A program made the translations under genes and the position numbers. A stretch of DNA of 64,000 nucleotides from Streptomyces sp. DSM 110735 (GTDB lineage Bacteria > Actinomycetota > Actinomycetes > Streptomycetales > Streptomycetaceae): contig NZ_JACYHF010000002.1 in assembly GCF_016482685.1 (NCBI RefSeq), positions 1 through 64,000 of the forward strand. The letters run 5' to 3'. The number at the start of each line of letters is the position of its first letter. The stretch's first letter is position 1. Positions 53,339 through 61,602 of the stretch are shown one piece after another. The notes under the pieces are model-generated. The model saw only the letters and a list, made by a program, of their open reading frames with translations. It ran no database searches and had not been told where the DNA came from.

Positions 53339-55780
53339 TCAGCTCATCGGCGCCTCATCCTCCTGGACCGAGGGGCGCTGTGCGGGCAGTCCGGGGTGGA
53401 GGCGGGCGAGCAGCCTGGCCCGGGCGCGGGCGAAGGCGGGGTCGTCCTGGTAGTCGGAGTGGCCCAGGATCGGGGCGGGCAGCGGGTGTTCGGGGCTGCG
53501 GCCGTAGGCCCTGGGGTCGGCGAGCGGTTCGTGGTCGACGTGGGGTTCGCCGGGGACACGGAGCGGGCCGCCGATGGGGTCGGTGCGGCGGTAGAGGTTG
53601 GTCCAGGGTCCGGTGTCGCGGTGCAGCGCGGCCAGGGCGTCGGGTCCGAAGTGGGCGGGGAACCAGCGGCCGTAGAGGCGTTCCAGCGGGGAGCCGTAGG
53701 TCAGCAGGGCGACGCGTTCGCGGGTGGCGGGGCTGAGCTGCCAGGCCGCGGCGGCGACGAGGACGCTGCCCTGGGAGTGCCCGGAGAGGACCAGGCGGCC
53801 GCCGGTGCGCTCGGTCCAGGTGGCGGTGCGCCAGGTGAGGTCGGGTACGGCGCGCTCGGCGTAGCAGGGGGGCGCGAAGGGGTGGGCGGCGCGTGGCCAG
53901 AAGGTGCCCACGTCCCAGAGGATGCCTATGGTGCGCCGGGCGGAGGCGTCCTTGTAGGCGCGGCGCCCCCAGGTGACGAAGAGCAGCAGGCCGACGCCGA
54001 CCAGCCAGGAACCGAGGGCCTGGGCGGTCTCGGCGGCGATCCGGACCGGTTCGTCGGTGCCCTGCGCGGCGCGGGCGGGCGGCAGTCCGGTGGTCTGGGA
54101 GCCGGTCAGTGCCGCCGCGCCGAGCAGCAGGGTGGTGACGGAGACGACGGCGAGGAGCAGGGGCGCGCGGTCGGTGAGGGTGGCCATGGCGCGGGTGCGG
54201 GCGATGGCGCGGGTGCGGGCGGGGTCCTCGGGTTCCCCGGGGTGCTGATGGCGCACGCGTACCCGTTCGGCGCGGGCGAGGCGCCCGACACGCACCCCGA
54301 GCAGGGCGGTCGTGGCGAGCAGGACCAGGAGGAGCGGGGGGATCGCGGACGCCTGCCAGGTCAGGGTGACGGGTGGTCCGGAGAGCGAGGAGCGGGTGCC
54401 GTCCAGCCAGTCGGCGACGCGCTGGGCGACCCCGCCGGAGGCGACTCCGCCGAGCGCGCAGGCGAGCAGGGCGACGGCCGGTCCGCCGAGACCGCTCATG
54501 GCGGCGCGGGGGTCGGGGTTGCGGCGGTACAGGTCGTACGCGACGACGGCGAGCGCCAGGACGAGGACGCCCTGGATCAGCATGAGCGTGCCGAAGACGG
54601 GGTCGCCGGGCAGCCGTCCGGCGGACTGCCAGCGGGGGCGGGACCAGCCGGCGTACAGCGCGGCGAGGAGCAGCAGGGCGAGGGCGCCGAGCGGGAGTCC
54701 GCGCACGAGGTGGCGGTCGGTCTTGGGGTCGAGGCGTGCCTCGCTGCGTCCCCGGCGGCAGACGACCACGACGACGGTGAGCGCCCAGCCGAGCAGGGCG
54801 GCGCCGAGGATCAGACCGAGGGTGTGGAGGAGGGCGGGGTGGTGGTCGCGGCGCAGGGCGGGGAAGGTGAGGGCGGCGGCGACGGTCAGCAGTCCGGCGG
54901 CGGTGTGGGCGGCGCGGAGCCGGGCGCCGAGGCGGCGGCCGTACCAGAAGCCGGGGCTGGCCAGGGCTCCGGCGTCGGGGTCGGTCTCGGAGGTACGAAC
55001 CATCGGGCGGTGGGACTCGTACGCGCTCCAGGTGCGGTGGGAGAGGTACCAGAGCAGGGCGGTCAGCGCGGTGGGTGCCAGGGCGGCGAGGGCGAGGCGG
55101 CGTCCGGGTGCGCTCCACCAGCCGTGCCCCGCGGGCGAGAGGAAGGACAGCCAGGAGTGGCGGCCGGAGCAGGCGGTGACGCCCGCGCACTGCCAGGCGA
55201 CCAGGTCGAGGGCGACCTCGCAGGCGGCGGCGACCAGCAGCACGGTGAGGGAGAGCGCGGCGAGGCGGACGAGGAGCCCGTAGAGGCGGATGGTGCGGGT
55301 GCGGCCGGGGGCGGCGGGGCGCATCCAGTGGGCGAGGTTGACGACCATGAAGGGCAGGAGCAGCAGCCAGAGGGCGCGGCTGGCGTTGCCGGAGGTGAGG
55401 TTGCACCAGACGTACGCCTCCTGGACCGGTTCGCCGCGTGATCCGCCGTCGCGGTCTGGTTCGTCGCGGGGTCTGCCGCCGCTCGTGGCGTCGTCGGGGT
55501 CCTCGGGCGGACCGGCGTCCTCGGCGCGGCGGAAGACGGCGGCCGTGTCGTCGCCGGTGACGCGGACCGTGCGCGGGTCGCCGAGCATCTTCTCCGGGGT
55601 CGTGCCGCCGACCCCGTGCACCAGCAGCTCCAGGTCCGGGCGTGCCGTCGGGGGCGCCGTGGGGGAAGGCGCCGGTTCCGGCGCGGTGGGGTGTTTCTGC
55701 GCGCCTGCCACTGTTCGCTCGCATTCGTGTGACGCGGTCGGGATGACGCGCACGGCGAGCGTTTCCCGTGCGGGCTCCAT
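53339..55780 (-). CDS. polytopic membrane alpha/beta hydrolase (lipase-like)
   Basis: 813 aa from the ATG at 55780 (MEPARETLAVRV); a GTG at 55858 would add 26 residues, and neither start has a good ribosome-binding site. Oxyanion strand LELLVHGVGGTTPEKM lies at about 50-66, and the nucleophile elbow RLVLSGHSQGSVLVAAAAW only at about 662-680. Between them are about ten membrane helices. Asp in LYRRTDPIGG and His in ILGHSDYQDDP complete a probable triad. An esterase or lipase facing the cytosol is likely. Its stop is 4 bp from the convergent fusion-gene stop. Confidence 0.8.
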   Translation of the reverse strand: MEPARETLAVRVIPTASHECERTVAGAQKHPTAPEPAPSPTAPPTARPDLELLVHGVGGTTPEKMLGDPRTVRVTGDDTAAVFRRAEDAGPPEDPDDATSGGRPRDEPDRDGGSRGEPVQEAYVWCNLTSGNASRALWLLLLPFMVVNLAHWMRPAAPGRTRTIRLYGLLVRLAALSLTVLLVAAACEVALDLVAWQCAGVTACSGRHSWLSFLSPAGHGWWSAPGRRLALAALAPTALTALLWYLSHRTWSAYESHRPMVRTSETDPDAGALASPGFWYGRRLGARLRAAHTAAGLLTVAAALTFPALRRDHHPALLHTLGLILGAALLGWALTVVVVVCRRGRSEARLDPKTDRHLVRGLPLGALALLLLAALYAGWSRPRWQSAGRLPGDPVFGTLMLIQGVLVLALAVVAYDLYRRNPDPRAAMSGLGGPAVALLACALGGVASGGVAQRVADWLDGTRSSLSGPPVTLTWQASAIPPLLLVLLATTALLGVRVGRLARAERVRVRHQHPGEPEDPARTRAIARTRAMATLTDRAPLLLAVVSVTTLLLGAAALTGSQTTGLPPARAAQGTDEPVRIAAETAQALGSWLVGVGLLLFVTWGRRAYKDASARRTIGILWDVGTFWPRAAHPFAPPCYAERAVPDLTWRTATWTERTGGRLVLSGHSQGSVLVAAAAWQLSPATRERVALLTYGSPLERLYGRWFPAHFGPDALAALHRDTGPWTNLYRRTDPIGGPLRVPGEPHVDHEPLADPRAYGRSPEHPLPAPILGHSDYQDDPAFARARARLLARLHPGLPAQRPSVQEDEAPMS

Positions 55781-55868
55781 GCGGGGTTCCGTGCGGGGTT
55801 TTTGTGCCGTGCGGGAATCAGGTTCTCCGCTTCGCGCGCTGCGCACACCCGCCGTCACTTTTCGTTAC

Positions 55869-55925
55869 CGAATCTTCCCGATTCGTGCGACTGCCGCCGG
55901 TGTGGGTGCGGCACATATGTGGCCG
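55869..55925. promoter_or_regulatory. inverted repeat and CACATATGTG motif upstream of the DeoR gene
   Basis: CGAATC-TTCCC-GATTCG (55869-55885), then TGTGG at 55901 and 55918 framing GGCACATATGTGGCC-like sequence (palindrome CACATATGTG at 55912-55921). The core matches units of the 15-bp arrays at 43.6 and 44.9 kb, but the spacing here is 17. It lies between the hydrolase and DeoR starts, so it may regulate either. Confidence 0.45.
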
Positions 55926-56080
55926 CACCCCAGGTAAGCGGCGTGACAGGTGGTGGCGCGGCCTGTGGGGCGGCGTGACAAGATGAGACGCCCGCACAGC
56001 CGCGCCGGACGGAACGTCCTGGTCGGACCAGGTGTGCCGGGCGTGTCGGACGAGCGTGGGGCGAAAGGACCGGAGCGTAC

Positions 56081-56932
56081 GTGAGTGAGAATCAGAACCT
56101 CCTCGCGGAGCAGCGCCGCGCTCTGATCGTGGACGAGGTACGGCGCCGGGGCGGGGTCCGGGTCAACGAACTGACCCGCAAGCTCGGTGTGTCGGACATG
56201 ACGGTGCGCCGTGATCTGGACGCGCTGGCGCGCCAGGGTGTGCTGGAGAAGGTGCACGGCGGCGCGGTGCCGGTGGTCGAGGCGAGCACGCACGAGCCGG
56301 GGTTCGAGGCCAAGTCGGGTCTTGAGCCGACCGCCAAGGAGGAGATAGCGCGGGCCGCGGCGCGGCTGGTCGCGCCGGGTGCGGCGGTGGCGCTGTCCGG
56401 CGGTACGACCACCTATGCGCTCGCCCGGCATCTGCTGGAGGTGCCGGACCTGACGGTGGTGACGAACTCGGTGCGGGTCGCGGACGTGTTCCACGCCGCC
56501 CAGCGGGTCTCGGGCCAGCGGCAGGGCGCGGCCACGGTGGTGCTGACCGGCGGGGTGCGTACGCCCTCGGACTCGCTGGTGGGTCCGGTGGCCGACCGGG
56601 CGATCTCCGCGCTCCACTTCGACCTGCTGTTCCTCGGTGTGCACGGCATATCGGCGGAGGCGGGTCTGTCCACGCCGAATCTGGCGGAAGCTGAGACCAA
56701 CCGGCGCCTGGTGCGTTCGGCGCGGCGTGTGGTGGTGGTCGCGGACCACACCAAGTGGGGCACGGTGGGCCTGAGTTCGTTCGCCGCGCTGGACGAGGTG
56801 GACACGCTTGTCACCGACGCGGGGCTGCCCGCCGACGCCCGCGCGGAGGTCTCCGAGCGGCTGCGGCGCCTGGTGGTGGCGGGCGAGCCGGACCGGGACG
56901 AGGACGAGCCGGACGACACCGAGGACGCCTGA
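56081..56932 (+). CDS. DeoR/GlpR-family transcriptional regulator
   Basis: 283 aa, GTG at 56081 with CGGAG. The N-terminal helix-turn-helix is RRGGVRVNELTRKLGVSDMTVRRDLDALARQGVLEKVHGGAV. The sugar-phosphate-sensing DeoRC domain has ALSGGTTTYALARHL, VVTNSVRVADVF, TGGVRTPSDSLVGP, LFLGVHGISAEAGLSTPN and VVADHTKWG. Represses a carbohydrate pathway until a phosphorylated intermediate binds. No sugar operon is adjacent. The acidic C-terminal tail is unusual (EPDRDEDEPDDTEDA). Confidence 0.9.
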   Translation: MSENQNLLAEQRRALIVDEVRRRGGVRVNELTRKLGVSDMTVRRDLDALARQGVLEKVHGGAVPVVEASTHEPGFEAKSGLEPTAKEEIARAAARLVAPGAAVALSGGTTTYALARHLLEVPDLTVVTNSVRVADVFHAAQRVSGQRQGAATVVLTGGVRTPSDSLVGPVADRAISALHFDLLFLGVHGISAEAGLSTPNLAEAETNRRLVRSARRVVVVADHTKWGTVGLSSFAALDEVDTLVTDAGLPADARAEVSERLRRLVVAGEPDRDEDEPDDTEDA

Positions 56933-56953
56933 GGACGCCTCGCGTCACCCGCC

Positions 56954-56986
56954 CTGAGCGCCCGCGGAAACGGCGCCCCCGCTCAG
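56954..56986. terminator. bidirectional terminator hairpin
   Basis: CTGAGCG (56954-56960) and CGCTCAG (56980-56986), with further GC pairing inside, between the convergent DeoR and cysteine-desulfhydrase-like genes. Confidence 0.5.
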
Positions 56987-57000
56987 CGACGACGCCCCGC

Positions 57001-58125
57001 TCAGTCCGGCCAGACCCCCGTCGCCAGCAGCGTCTCGATCGCCGCCGTGTACGGCGCGATGTCCAGTCCCTGCTCCGCCAGCCAACTGTCCGAGTAGTAC
57101 TTGTCCAGGTAGCGGTCGCCGGGGTCGCAGAGCAGGGTGACGACGCTGCCGGTGCGCCCCGCCGCGACCATCTCGGAGACGATCTTCAGCGCGCTCCACA
57201 GTCCGGTCCCGGTCGAGCCGCCCGCCTTGCGTCCGATGGCCCGCTCCAGGGCGCGTACGGCGGCCACGCTCGCCGCGTCCGGCACCTTCATCATCCGGTC
57301 GATGGCGCCGGGCACGAAGCTGGGCTCCATGCGTGGTCGTCCGATGCCCTCGATGCGTGAGCCGCAGTCGCAGGTGACGTGGGCGTCGCCGGTGGTCCAG
57401 CCCTCGAAGAAGCAGGAGTTCTCCGGGTCGGCGACGCAGACGCGGGTGTCGTACTGCATGTAGTGGACGTAGCGGGCGAGGGTCGCGGAGGTGCCGCCGG
57501 TTCCGGCGGTGGCGACGATCCAGGCGGGCACCGGGAAGCGTTCCAGGGCCAGTTGACGGAAGGTGGACTCGGCGATGTTGTTGTTGCCGCGCCAGTCGGT
57601 GGCGCGCTCGGCATAGGTGAACTGGTCCATGAAGTGGCCGCCGGTCTCGGCCGCGAGGCGCGCCGACTCCTCGTACATGGTGCGCGGGTCGTCCACGAAG
57701 TGGCAGCGCCCGCCGTGGAATTCGATGAGCCGGCACTTCTCCGCGCTGGTGGTGCGCGGCATGACGGCGATGAAGGGCACGCCGATCAGGCTCGCGAAGT
57801 ACGCCTCGGAGACGGCGGTCGAGCCGCTGGACGCCTCGATGACCGGGCGGTCCGGGCGGATCCAGCCGTTGCACAGCCCGTAGAGGAAGAGGGAGCGGGC
57901 GAGGCGGTGCTTGAGGCTGCCCGTCGGGTGGGTCGACTCGTCCTTGAGGTACAGGTCGATGCCCCAGCGCTCGGGCAGCGGGAAGCGCAGCAGATGCGTG
58001 TCGGCCGAGCGGTTGGCGTCCGCCTGGACCTTGCGGACGGCTTCTTTCAGCCAGTCGCGGTAGGTCGCGTCGCTGCGGTCGACGTCGAGGGTGGCCCCGG
58101 CCCGGGCCGGTGGGGTGGTGCTCAC
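57001..58125 (-). CDS. PLP-dependent cysteine desulfhydrase, Cds1-like
   Basis: 374 aa from the GTG at 58125 with AAGGAG. Cysteine-synthase fold with PLP Lys in [16 protein letters not shown] and phosphate loop [17 protein letters not shown]. The opening [36 protein letters not shown] closely resembles mycobacterial Cds1, which releases H2S, pyruvate and ammonia from L-cysteine. The Cys-rich loop [11 protein letters not shown]...[15 protein letters not shown] is also a feature of that group. Distinct from the SbnA-like gene at 5.4 kb and has no SbnB partner. Confidence 0.85.
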   Translation of the reverse strand: MSTTPPARAGATLDVDRSDATYRDWLKEAVRKVQADANRSADTHLLRFPLPERWGIDLYLKDESTHPTGSLKHRLARSLFLYGLCNGWIRPDRPVIEASSGSTAVSEAYFASLIGVPFIAVMPRTTSAEKCRLIEFHGGRCHFVDDPRTMYEESARLAAETGGHFMDQFTYAERATDWRGNNNIAESTFRQLALERFPVPAWIVATAGTGGTSATLARYVHYMQYDTRVCVADPENSCFFEGWTTGDAHVTCDCGSRIEGIGRPRMEPSFVPGAIDRMMKVPDAASVAAVRALERAIGRKAGGSTGTGLWSALKIVSEMVAAGRTGSVVTLLCDPGDRYLDKYYSDSWLAEQGLDIAPYTAAIETLLATGVWPD

Positions 58126-58424
58126 GGCGAGGCTCCTTACGCGGTCGCGCCGACGGCGCCCCGCGCGGTCGGCACCCCGATCATAGGCACCTCCCGTCAC
58201 GCTTCTCACCTGCATCAACGCATCTTTCAGCCACCCAAAGGAAGCCTGGGGCACACCTGTACGGGGGGCGTGGGGGCGCATTGGCGTGAGTACTCCCGGC
58301 GCTCGCAGCGCACTTCCTCCACACCCTGGTGCTCCGGTGCTCGCGGGGGCAGACTGCGAACGGCACGCGTCGGCGCGCGACCCGCGGTGGCACACGACAC
58401 GCGGTGCGGGCACGCGGCGCACGG

Positions 58425-58468
58425 CACGTACGACACGTACGACACGCGGACGATCGGACGACACGCGC
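58425..58468 (+). repeat. short tandem repeats before a small gene
   Basis: Two copies of CACGTACGA in tandem (58425-58442), followed by CACGCGGAC and a further CGACACGCGC at 58459. They end 17 bp before the ATG at 58486. The 360-bp gap 58126-58485 otherwise holds no recognisable gene or RNA. Confidence 0.5.
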
Positions 58469-58485
58469 AGGAGGGGACGGCGAGG

Positions 58486-58809
58486 ATGGCGGAGCCCGAG
58501 TTCACGGCGAGAGGCGTGCGCATCGGCAAGGGGCTGCGCTCGCTCACCCGGGCCGGAAAGGTCCGGATCAGCGACGGCAGGGTGGAACTGCTCAACAGCT
58601 ACGACAGCGAGATCGACAGCGCGCCGGTCCAGGCGGTCCGCGCCTCCAAGCCGTGGTTCGCGCCGGACGATCGCGCGCGGGCGGAGCTGAACGGGCAGCG
58701 CTACGAACTGACGCTCGGCGACCAGGACCCGGCGCCGGGCGAGTCGGGTCCCCCCGCGGCCCGGCGCTTCATCGACGCGGTGCGCCGGGCGGCCCGACAC
58801 GGCGACTGA
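58486..58809 (+). CDS. small conserved-type hypothetical protein
   Basis: 107 aa, ATG at 58486 after GGAGGGGACGGCGAGG. Not recognised. It reads as a small beta-rich soluble domain ([74 protein letters not shown]), with a final amphipathic helix [16 protein letters not shown], which suggests a PH-like fold. No signal peptide. Confidence 0.65.
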   Translation: MAEPEFTARGVRIGKGLRSLTRAGKVRISDGRVELLNSYDSEIDSAPVQAVRASKPWFAPDDRARAELNGQRYELTLGDQDPAPGESGPPAARRFIDAVRRAARHGD

Positions 58810-58879
58810 CCTGCGTGCCGCCGCGGCGAGTTGCGGGAGGGCGGGCACTGCGTCACGCTGATCTCACGTCACTCTGGGT

Positions 58880-58892
58880 TTACCTGAGGTAA
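58880..58892. promoter_or_regulatory. 13-bp palindrome upstream of the ATPase regulator gene
   Basis: TTACCT-G-AGGTAA, perfect, in the 207-bp gap before the GTG at 59017 and AT-richer than its surroundings. Likely a transcription-factor site. Confidence 0.5.
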
Positions 58893-59016
58893 CGCTGAGG
58901 TCCAGCCGCCGGCCGCACAGTCGGGCCGCCTCCTGGACGCGGGCGCCCTCCTGGATTTCCGTTGTTCTCCGTGTTCTTCCGGTTCCTTCCGGACCTCACA
59001 TCGGGGAGTCGCAGCC

Positions 59017-59790
59017 GTGATCAGTCACCCCAACAGGCACTGCACGGTGGAGCTCCAAGCCCTGCCGTCGCGGATCGGACAGGTCCGCAGAATCGTCTCT
59101 GCGCAGTTGCGCTACTGGCATCTGGACCCTCTCATCGACCGCGCCGCGCTCGGCGTGACCGAACTCCTGAGCAACGTCCACCGACATGCGCGGCCCGACA
59201 AGTCGTGCACCGTCGAACTGGAGCTGCTCCCCGACCGTCTCACCGTGTCCGTACGGGACCGCGATCCGCGGCTTCCCGTGGTGGCCGACGCGACCGAGAC
59301 ACTCGAACTCGCCCCGCTGGCCACCTGCGGTCGGGGGCTGGCGATGGTCGCGGCCGTCAGCGAGAGCTGGGGAGCGCGCCCGGACGGCGAGAGCGGCAAG
59401 GTCGTGTGGTTCACGCTGGCCGCCACCGTGGTGGAACCCGCCCGCCCTGCCCGCGACCCGCTCCGCACGACGAAGCGGCGACCCGCGTCCCGCGCCACCG
59501 AACCGCGCCCGGCGCCGGTGGGTCCGGTCACGCCGGTCACCCCCGTCACTCCGGTCACCCCGAACCCGGTCCCGGCGCCCCTCCCGGTCACGCCGGTGAC
59601 TCCGGCACCCGTGCCGGCAAGCCCCGCGCCGGAGCCCGCCCTGGCGGCAGCGTCCGCCGGTCCCTTGGCGGAGCCTGCCCTGGCAGCCGCGCCCGCCGGT
59701 CCTCCCCCGGAACCCGCCCTGGCGTCCGCGCCGACCGTAGCCCAGGTCGCGACGGCAACCGCTCCCGCCCGGTCGGCCGTTCCCGGCTGA
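59017..59790 (+). CDS. HATPase_c_2 anti-sigma-type regulator with Pro-rich tail
   Basis: 257 aa, GTG with GGGGAG. Residues 1-135 are a GHKL ATPase of the RsbW/SpoIIAB class: LGVTELLSNVHRHARPD (N box), LTVSVRDRDPRLP (D-box-like) and TCGRGLAMVAAVSESWG (G box). The second half (about 145-257) is disordered, with repeated PVTPVTPVTPVTP and PALAAAP-type units. Streptomyces encode many such kinases that control sigma factors or anti-anti-sigma proteins; partners are usually unlinked, as here. Confidence 0.87.
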   Translation: MISHPNRHCTVELQALPSRIGQVRRIVSAQLRYWHLDPLIDRAALGVTELLSNVHRHARPDKSCTVELELLPDRLTVSVRDRDPRLPVVADATETLELAPLATCGRGLAMVAAVSESWGARPDGESGKVVWFTLAATVVEPARPARDPLRTTKRRPASRATEPRPAPVGPVTPVTPVTPVTPNPVPAPLPVTPVTPAPVPASPAPEPALAAASAGPLAEPALAAAPAGPPPEPALASAPTVAQVATATAPARSAVPG

Positions 59791-59814
59791 CCGGGCGGTG
59801 ACCTTCCCGGTACG

Positions 59815-59855
59815 GCGGCGGGGCGGCGGGTGTCGATGACCCACCGCCCCGCCGC
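59815..59855. terminator. bidirectional terminator hairpin
   Basis: GCGGCGGGGCGG (59815-59826) pairs with CCGCCCCGCCGC (59844-59855), with GGGT/ACCC extending the stem inward. It lies between convergent genes. Confidence 0.75.
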
Positions 59856-59860
59856 ACGGG

Positions 59861-59899
59861 CATGTCGCGCGGGCACGTCGCGCGGGCACGTCGCGCGGG
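59861..59899. repeat. three-copy 13-bp tandem repeat
   Basis: CATGTCGCGCGGG followed by two copies of CACGTCGCGCGGG (59861, 59874, 59887), directly beside a terminator hairpin and 30 bp before the stop of the SHOCT gene. Confidence 0.8.
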
Positions 59900-59929
59900 C
59901 TGCGGCAACTCCGCCTCCGCCCGCGACTC

Positions 59930-60214
59930 TCAGCCCTTGCCCATGGACCCGAACCGCTCGTCCAGCACGGACAGCCGACGCCAGTACTCGTCCTCGTCGA
60001 TCTCGCCGGAGGCGAAGCGGCGCCCGAGCACCGCGACCGGCGAATCGCCCAGCGGGCGCCCAGACTCCAGCGGACGCCAGGGGGCACCCCGCCCACGCCA
60101 GGCCGTACGGCGCAGCACGGTGACGGCTCCCACCACCACGGCCGCCCAGATCAGCGGGAAGAACAGGATCCAGGGGCCGGGTCCGCCGCCGCCCCAGTTC
60201 GCCAGGGTCTCCAT
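59930..60214 (-). CDS. SHOCT-domain membrane protein
   Basis: 94 aa from the ATG at 60214 (METLANWGGGG), with GAGGAG upstream; ATG at 60247 is an alternative. One membrane helix (PWILFFPLIWAAVVVGAVTVLRR) and a C-terminal SHOCT motif (AVLGRRFASGEIDEDEYWRRLSVLDERFG). SHOCT modules are short oligomerisation helices found at the end of many actinobacterial membrane proteins. Function unknown. Divergent from the TetR gene. Confidence 0.8.
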   Translation of the reverse strand: METLANWGGGGPGPWILFFPLIWAAVVVGAVTVLRRTAWRGRGAPWRPLESGRPLGDSPVAVLGRRFASGEIDEDEYWRRLSVLDERFGSMGKG

Positions 60215-60362
60215 CTCGGGTTCATCTCCTCGGTCGAGCACATGCATCGGGTGATGCTCCGAGACTCCCTCCGCACGGGGGTCCGGGTCGTCGTGCGGCG
60301 GGCGGCAGTGCGCGTACGACACGGGGAGTACGGCTCCTGAAACCGGGACCGGTCTCGCCTTC

Positions 60363-60390
60363 TGTACCTATCGGTATGTACAGTGACCGT
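60363..60390 (+). promoter_or_regulatory. TetR operator and leaderless promoter
   Basis: TGTACCTATCGGTATGTACA (60363-60382), 16 of 20 positions symmetric. Its right end contains TACAGT (60379-60384), a -10 hexamer ending 6 nt before the ATG. No ribosome-binding site, so the transcript is probably leaderless and autorepressed. Confidence 0.55.
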
Positions 60391-60966
60391 ATGAGCACCT
60401 CCGAGCGTCTGATCGAGTCCACCCGCGAGCTGCTGTGGGAGCGCGGCTACGTCGGCACGAGCCCCAAGGCGATCCTGGAGCGGTCGGGCGCCGGGCAGGG
60501 CAGCATGTACCACCACTTCCGGGGCAAGCAGGATCTCGCCCTGGCCGCGATCCGCCGGTCCGCCGACGAACTGGGCGCCACGGCCGAGCGGATCTTCGAC
60601 GGTCCGGGGACGCCGTACGAGCGGATCGAGGCGTATCTGGTGCGCGAGCGCGACGTGTTGCGCGGCTGCCCGGTCGGACGGCTGACCATGGACCCCGAGG
60701 TGATCGCCAGCGACGAGCTGCGCGCCCCGGTGGACGAGGTGATCGCACGGATTCGCGGGCGGATCGCGCAACTGGTCGAAGAGGGCAAGCGGCAGGGGCG
60801 GTTCGCGCCCTCCCTGAACGGCGAGGAGGTCGGCGCCGCCGTGGTCGCGACCGTGCAGGGCGGCTACGTCCTGGCGCGAGCCTCCGGTTCCCCCGAGGCG
60901 TTCGACGCGGGTGTGCGGGGGCTGCTGTCGCTGCTCGCGCCGCCAACTGCCGCCGCCCGCGACTGA
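60391..60966 (+). CDS. TetR-family transcriptional regulator
   Basis: 191 aa from the ATG at 60391 (MSTSERLIESTRELLWERG); an upstream ATG at 60376 lies inside the operator and is unlikely. The helix-turn-helix is TSPKAILERSGAGQGSMYHHFRGKQDLALAAI. The C-terminal domain has a PVGRLTMDPEVIASDELRAPVDEVIARIRGRI segment similar to YxaF/LmrA-type repressors. The downstream DUF4865 gene (32 bp) is probably its target in one operon. Confidence 0.88.
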   Translation: MSTSERLIESTRELLWERGYVGTSPKAILERSGAGQGSMYHHFRGKQDLALAAIRRSADELGATAERIFDGPGTPYERIEAYLVRERDVLRGCPVGRLTMDPEVIASDELRAPVDEVIARIRGRIAQLVEEGKRQGRFAPSLNGEEVGAAVVATVQGGYVLARASGSPEAFDAGVRGLLSLLAPPTAAARD

Positions 60967-60998
60967 CGTGCCGCCGACTCATCGAGAGGAACCGCCCC

Positions 60999-61583
60999 AT
61001 GCACGCCCTCCAGTACGAGGTCACCCTCCCCGCCGACTACGACATGGCGGTGATCCGGGACCGCGTCGACCGGCTCGGGCATCTGCTGGACGACTGGGAC
61101 GGCCTCGGCGTCAAGGCATACCTGGTGCGTGAGCGCGGCCGGTACGGCTCGCCGGTCAACCAGTACGCGCCCTTCTACCTCTGGGACACCTTCGACGGCA
61201 TGAACCGCTTCCTGTGGGGCGGCGGCTTCCAGGGGCTCGCGAACGACTTCGGGCGGCCGTCAGTACAGCAGTGGACGGGTCTCGCCTACGAGTGCGGCAC
61301 CGCCTCCCCCGCGTCCGCCGCGTTCGCGGTGCGGCACCGGCAACCGGTGCCGGAGGGCGTGGAGTTGGGCGCGTTCATGGAGGAGGCGGTGACGGAGGCG
61401 CTGCGGCTCGCGGGCGAGGACGGTGCCGTACTGGCGGCGGCAGCCGTGGACGCCCGCCACTGGGAGTTGGTGCGCTTCTCGGTGTGGGACCACGAATCCC
61501 CCAATGCGGAAGGGGACTTGTTCCAGGTACGGCATCTGTCCGCGCCCGGGCTCGACCGGCTCCCGCGCGGCAGGCAGTGGTAG
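60999..61583 (+). CDS. DUF4865-family protein
   Basis: 194 aa, ATG with GAGAGGA. The sequence MHALQYEVTLPADYDMAVIRDRVDRLGHLLDDWDGLGVKAYLVRERGRYGSPVNQYAPFYLWDTFDGMNRFLWGGGFQGLANDFGRP is typical of DUF4865, a ferredoxin-like (dimeric alpha/beta barrel) fold often found next to TetR regulators. May act as a monooxygenase-like or sequestering protein; the activity is not known. Confidence 0.8.
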   Translation: MHALQYEVTLPADYDMAVIRDRVDRLGHLLDDWDGLGVKAYLVRERGRYGSPVNQYAPFYLWDTFDGMNRFLWGGGFQGLANDFGRPSVQQWTGLAYECGTASPASAAFAVRHRQPVPEGVELGAFMEEAVTEALRLAGEDGAVLAAAAVDARHWELVRFSVWDHESPNAEGDLFQVRHLSAPGLDRLPRGRQW

Positions 61584-61602
61584 CCGCGCAGGTGACGGCT
61601 TG

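Noticed and set aside
57001..58125. Cds1-like gene as an additional Dap-synthesis enzyme
   Set aside because: The N-terminal signature matches Cds1 better than SbnA, it has no SbnB partner, and it lies more than 40 kb from the Dap operon.
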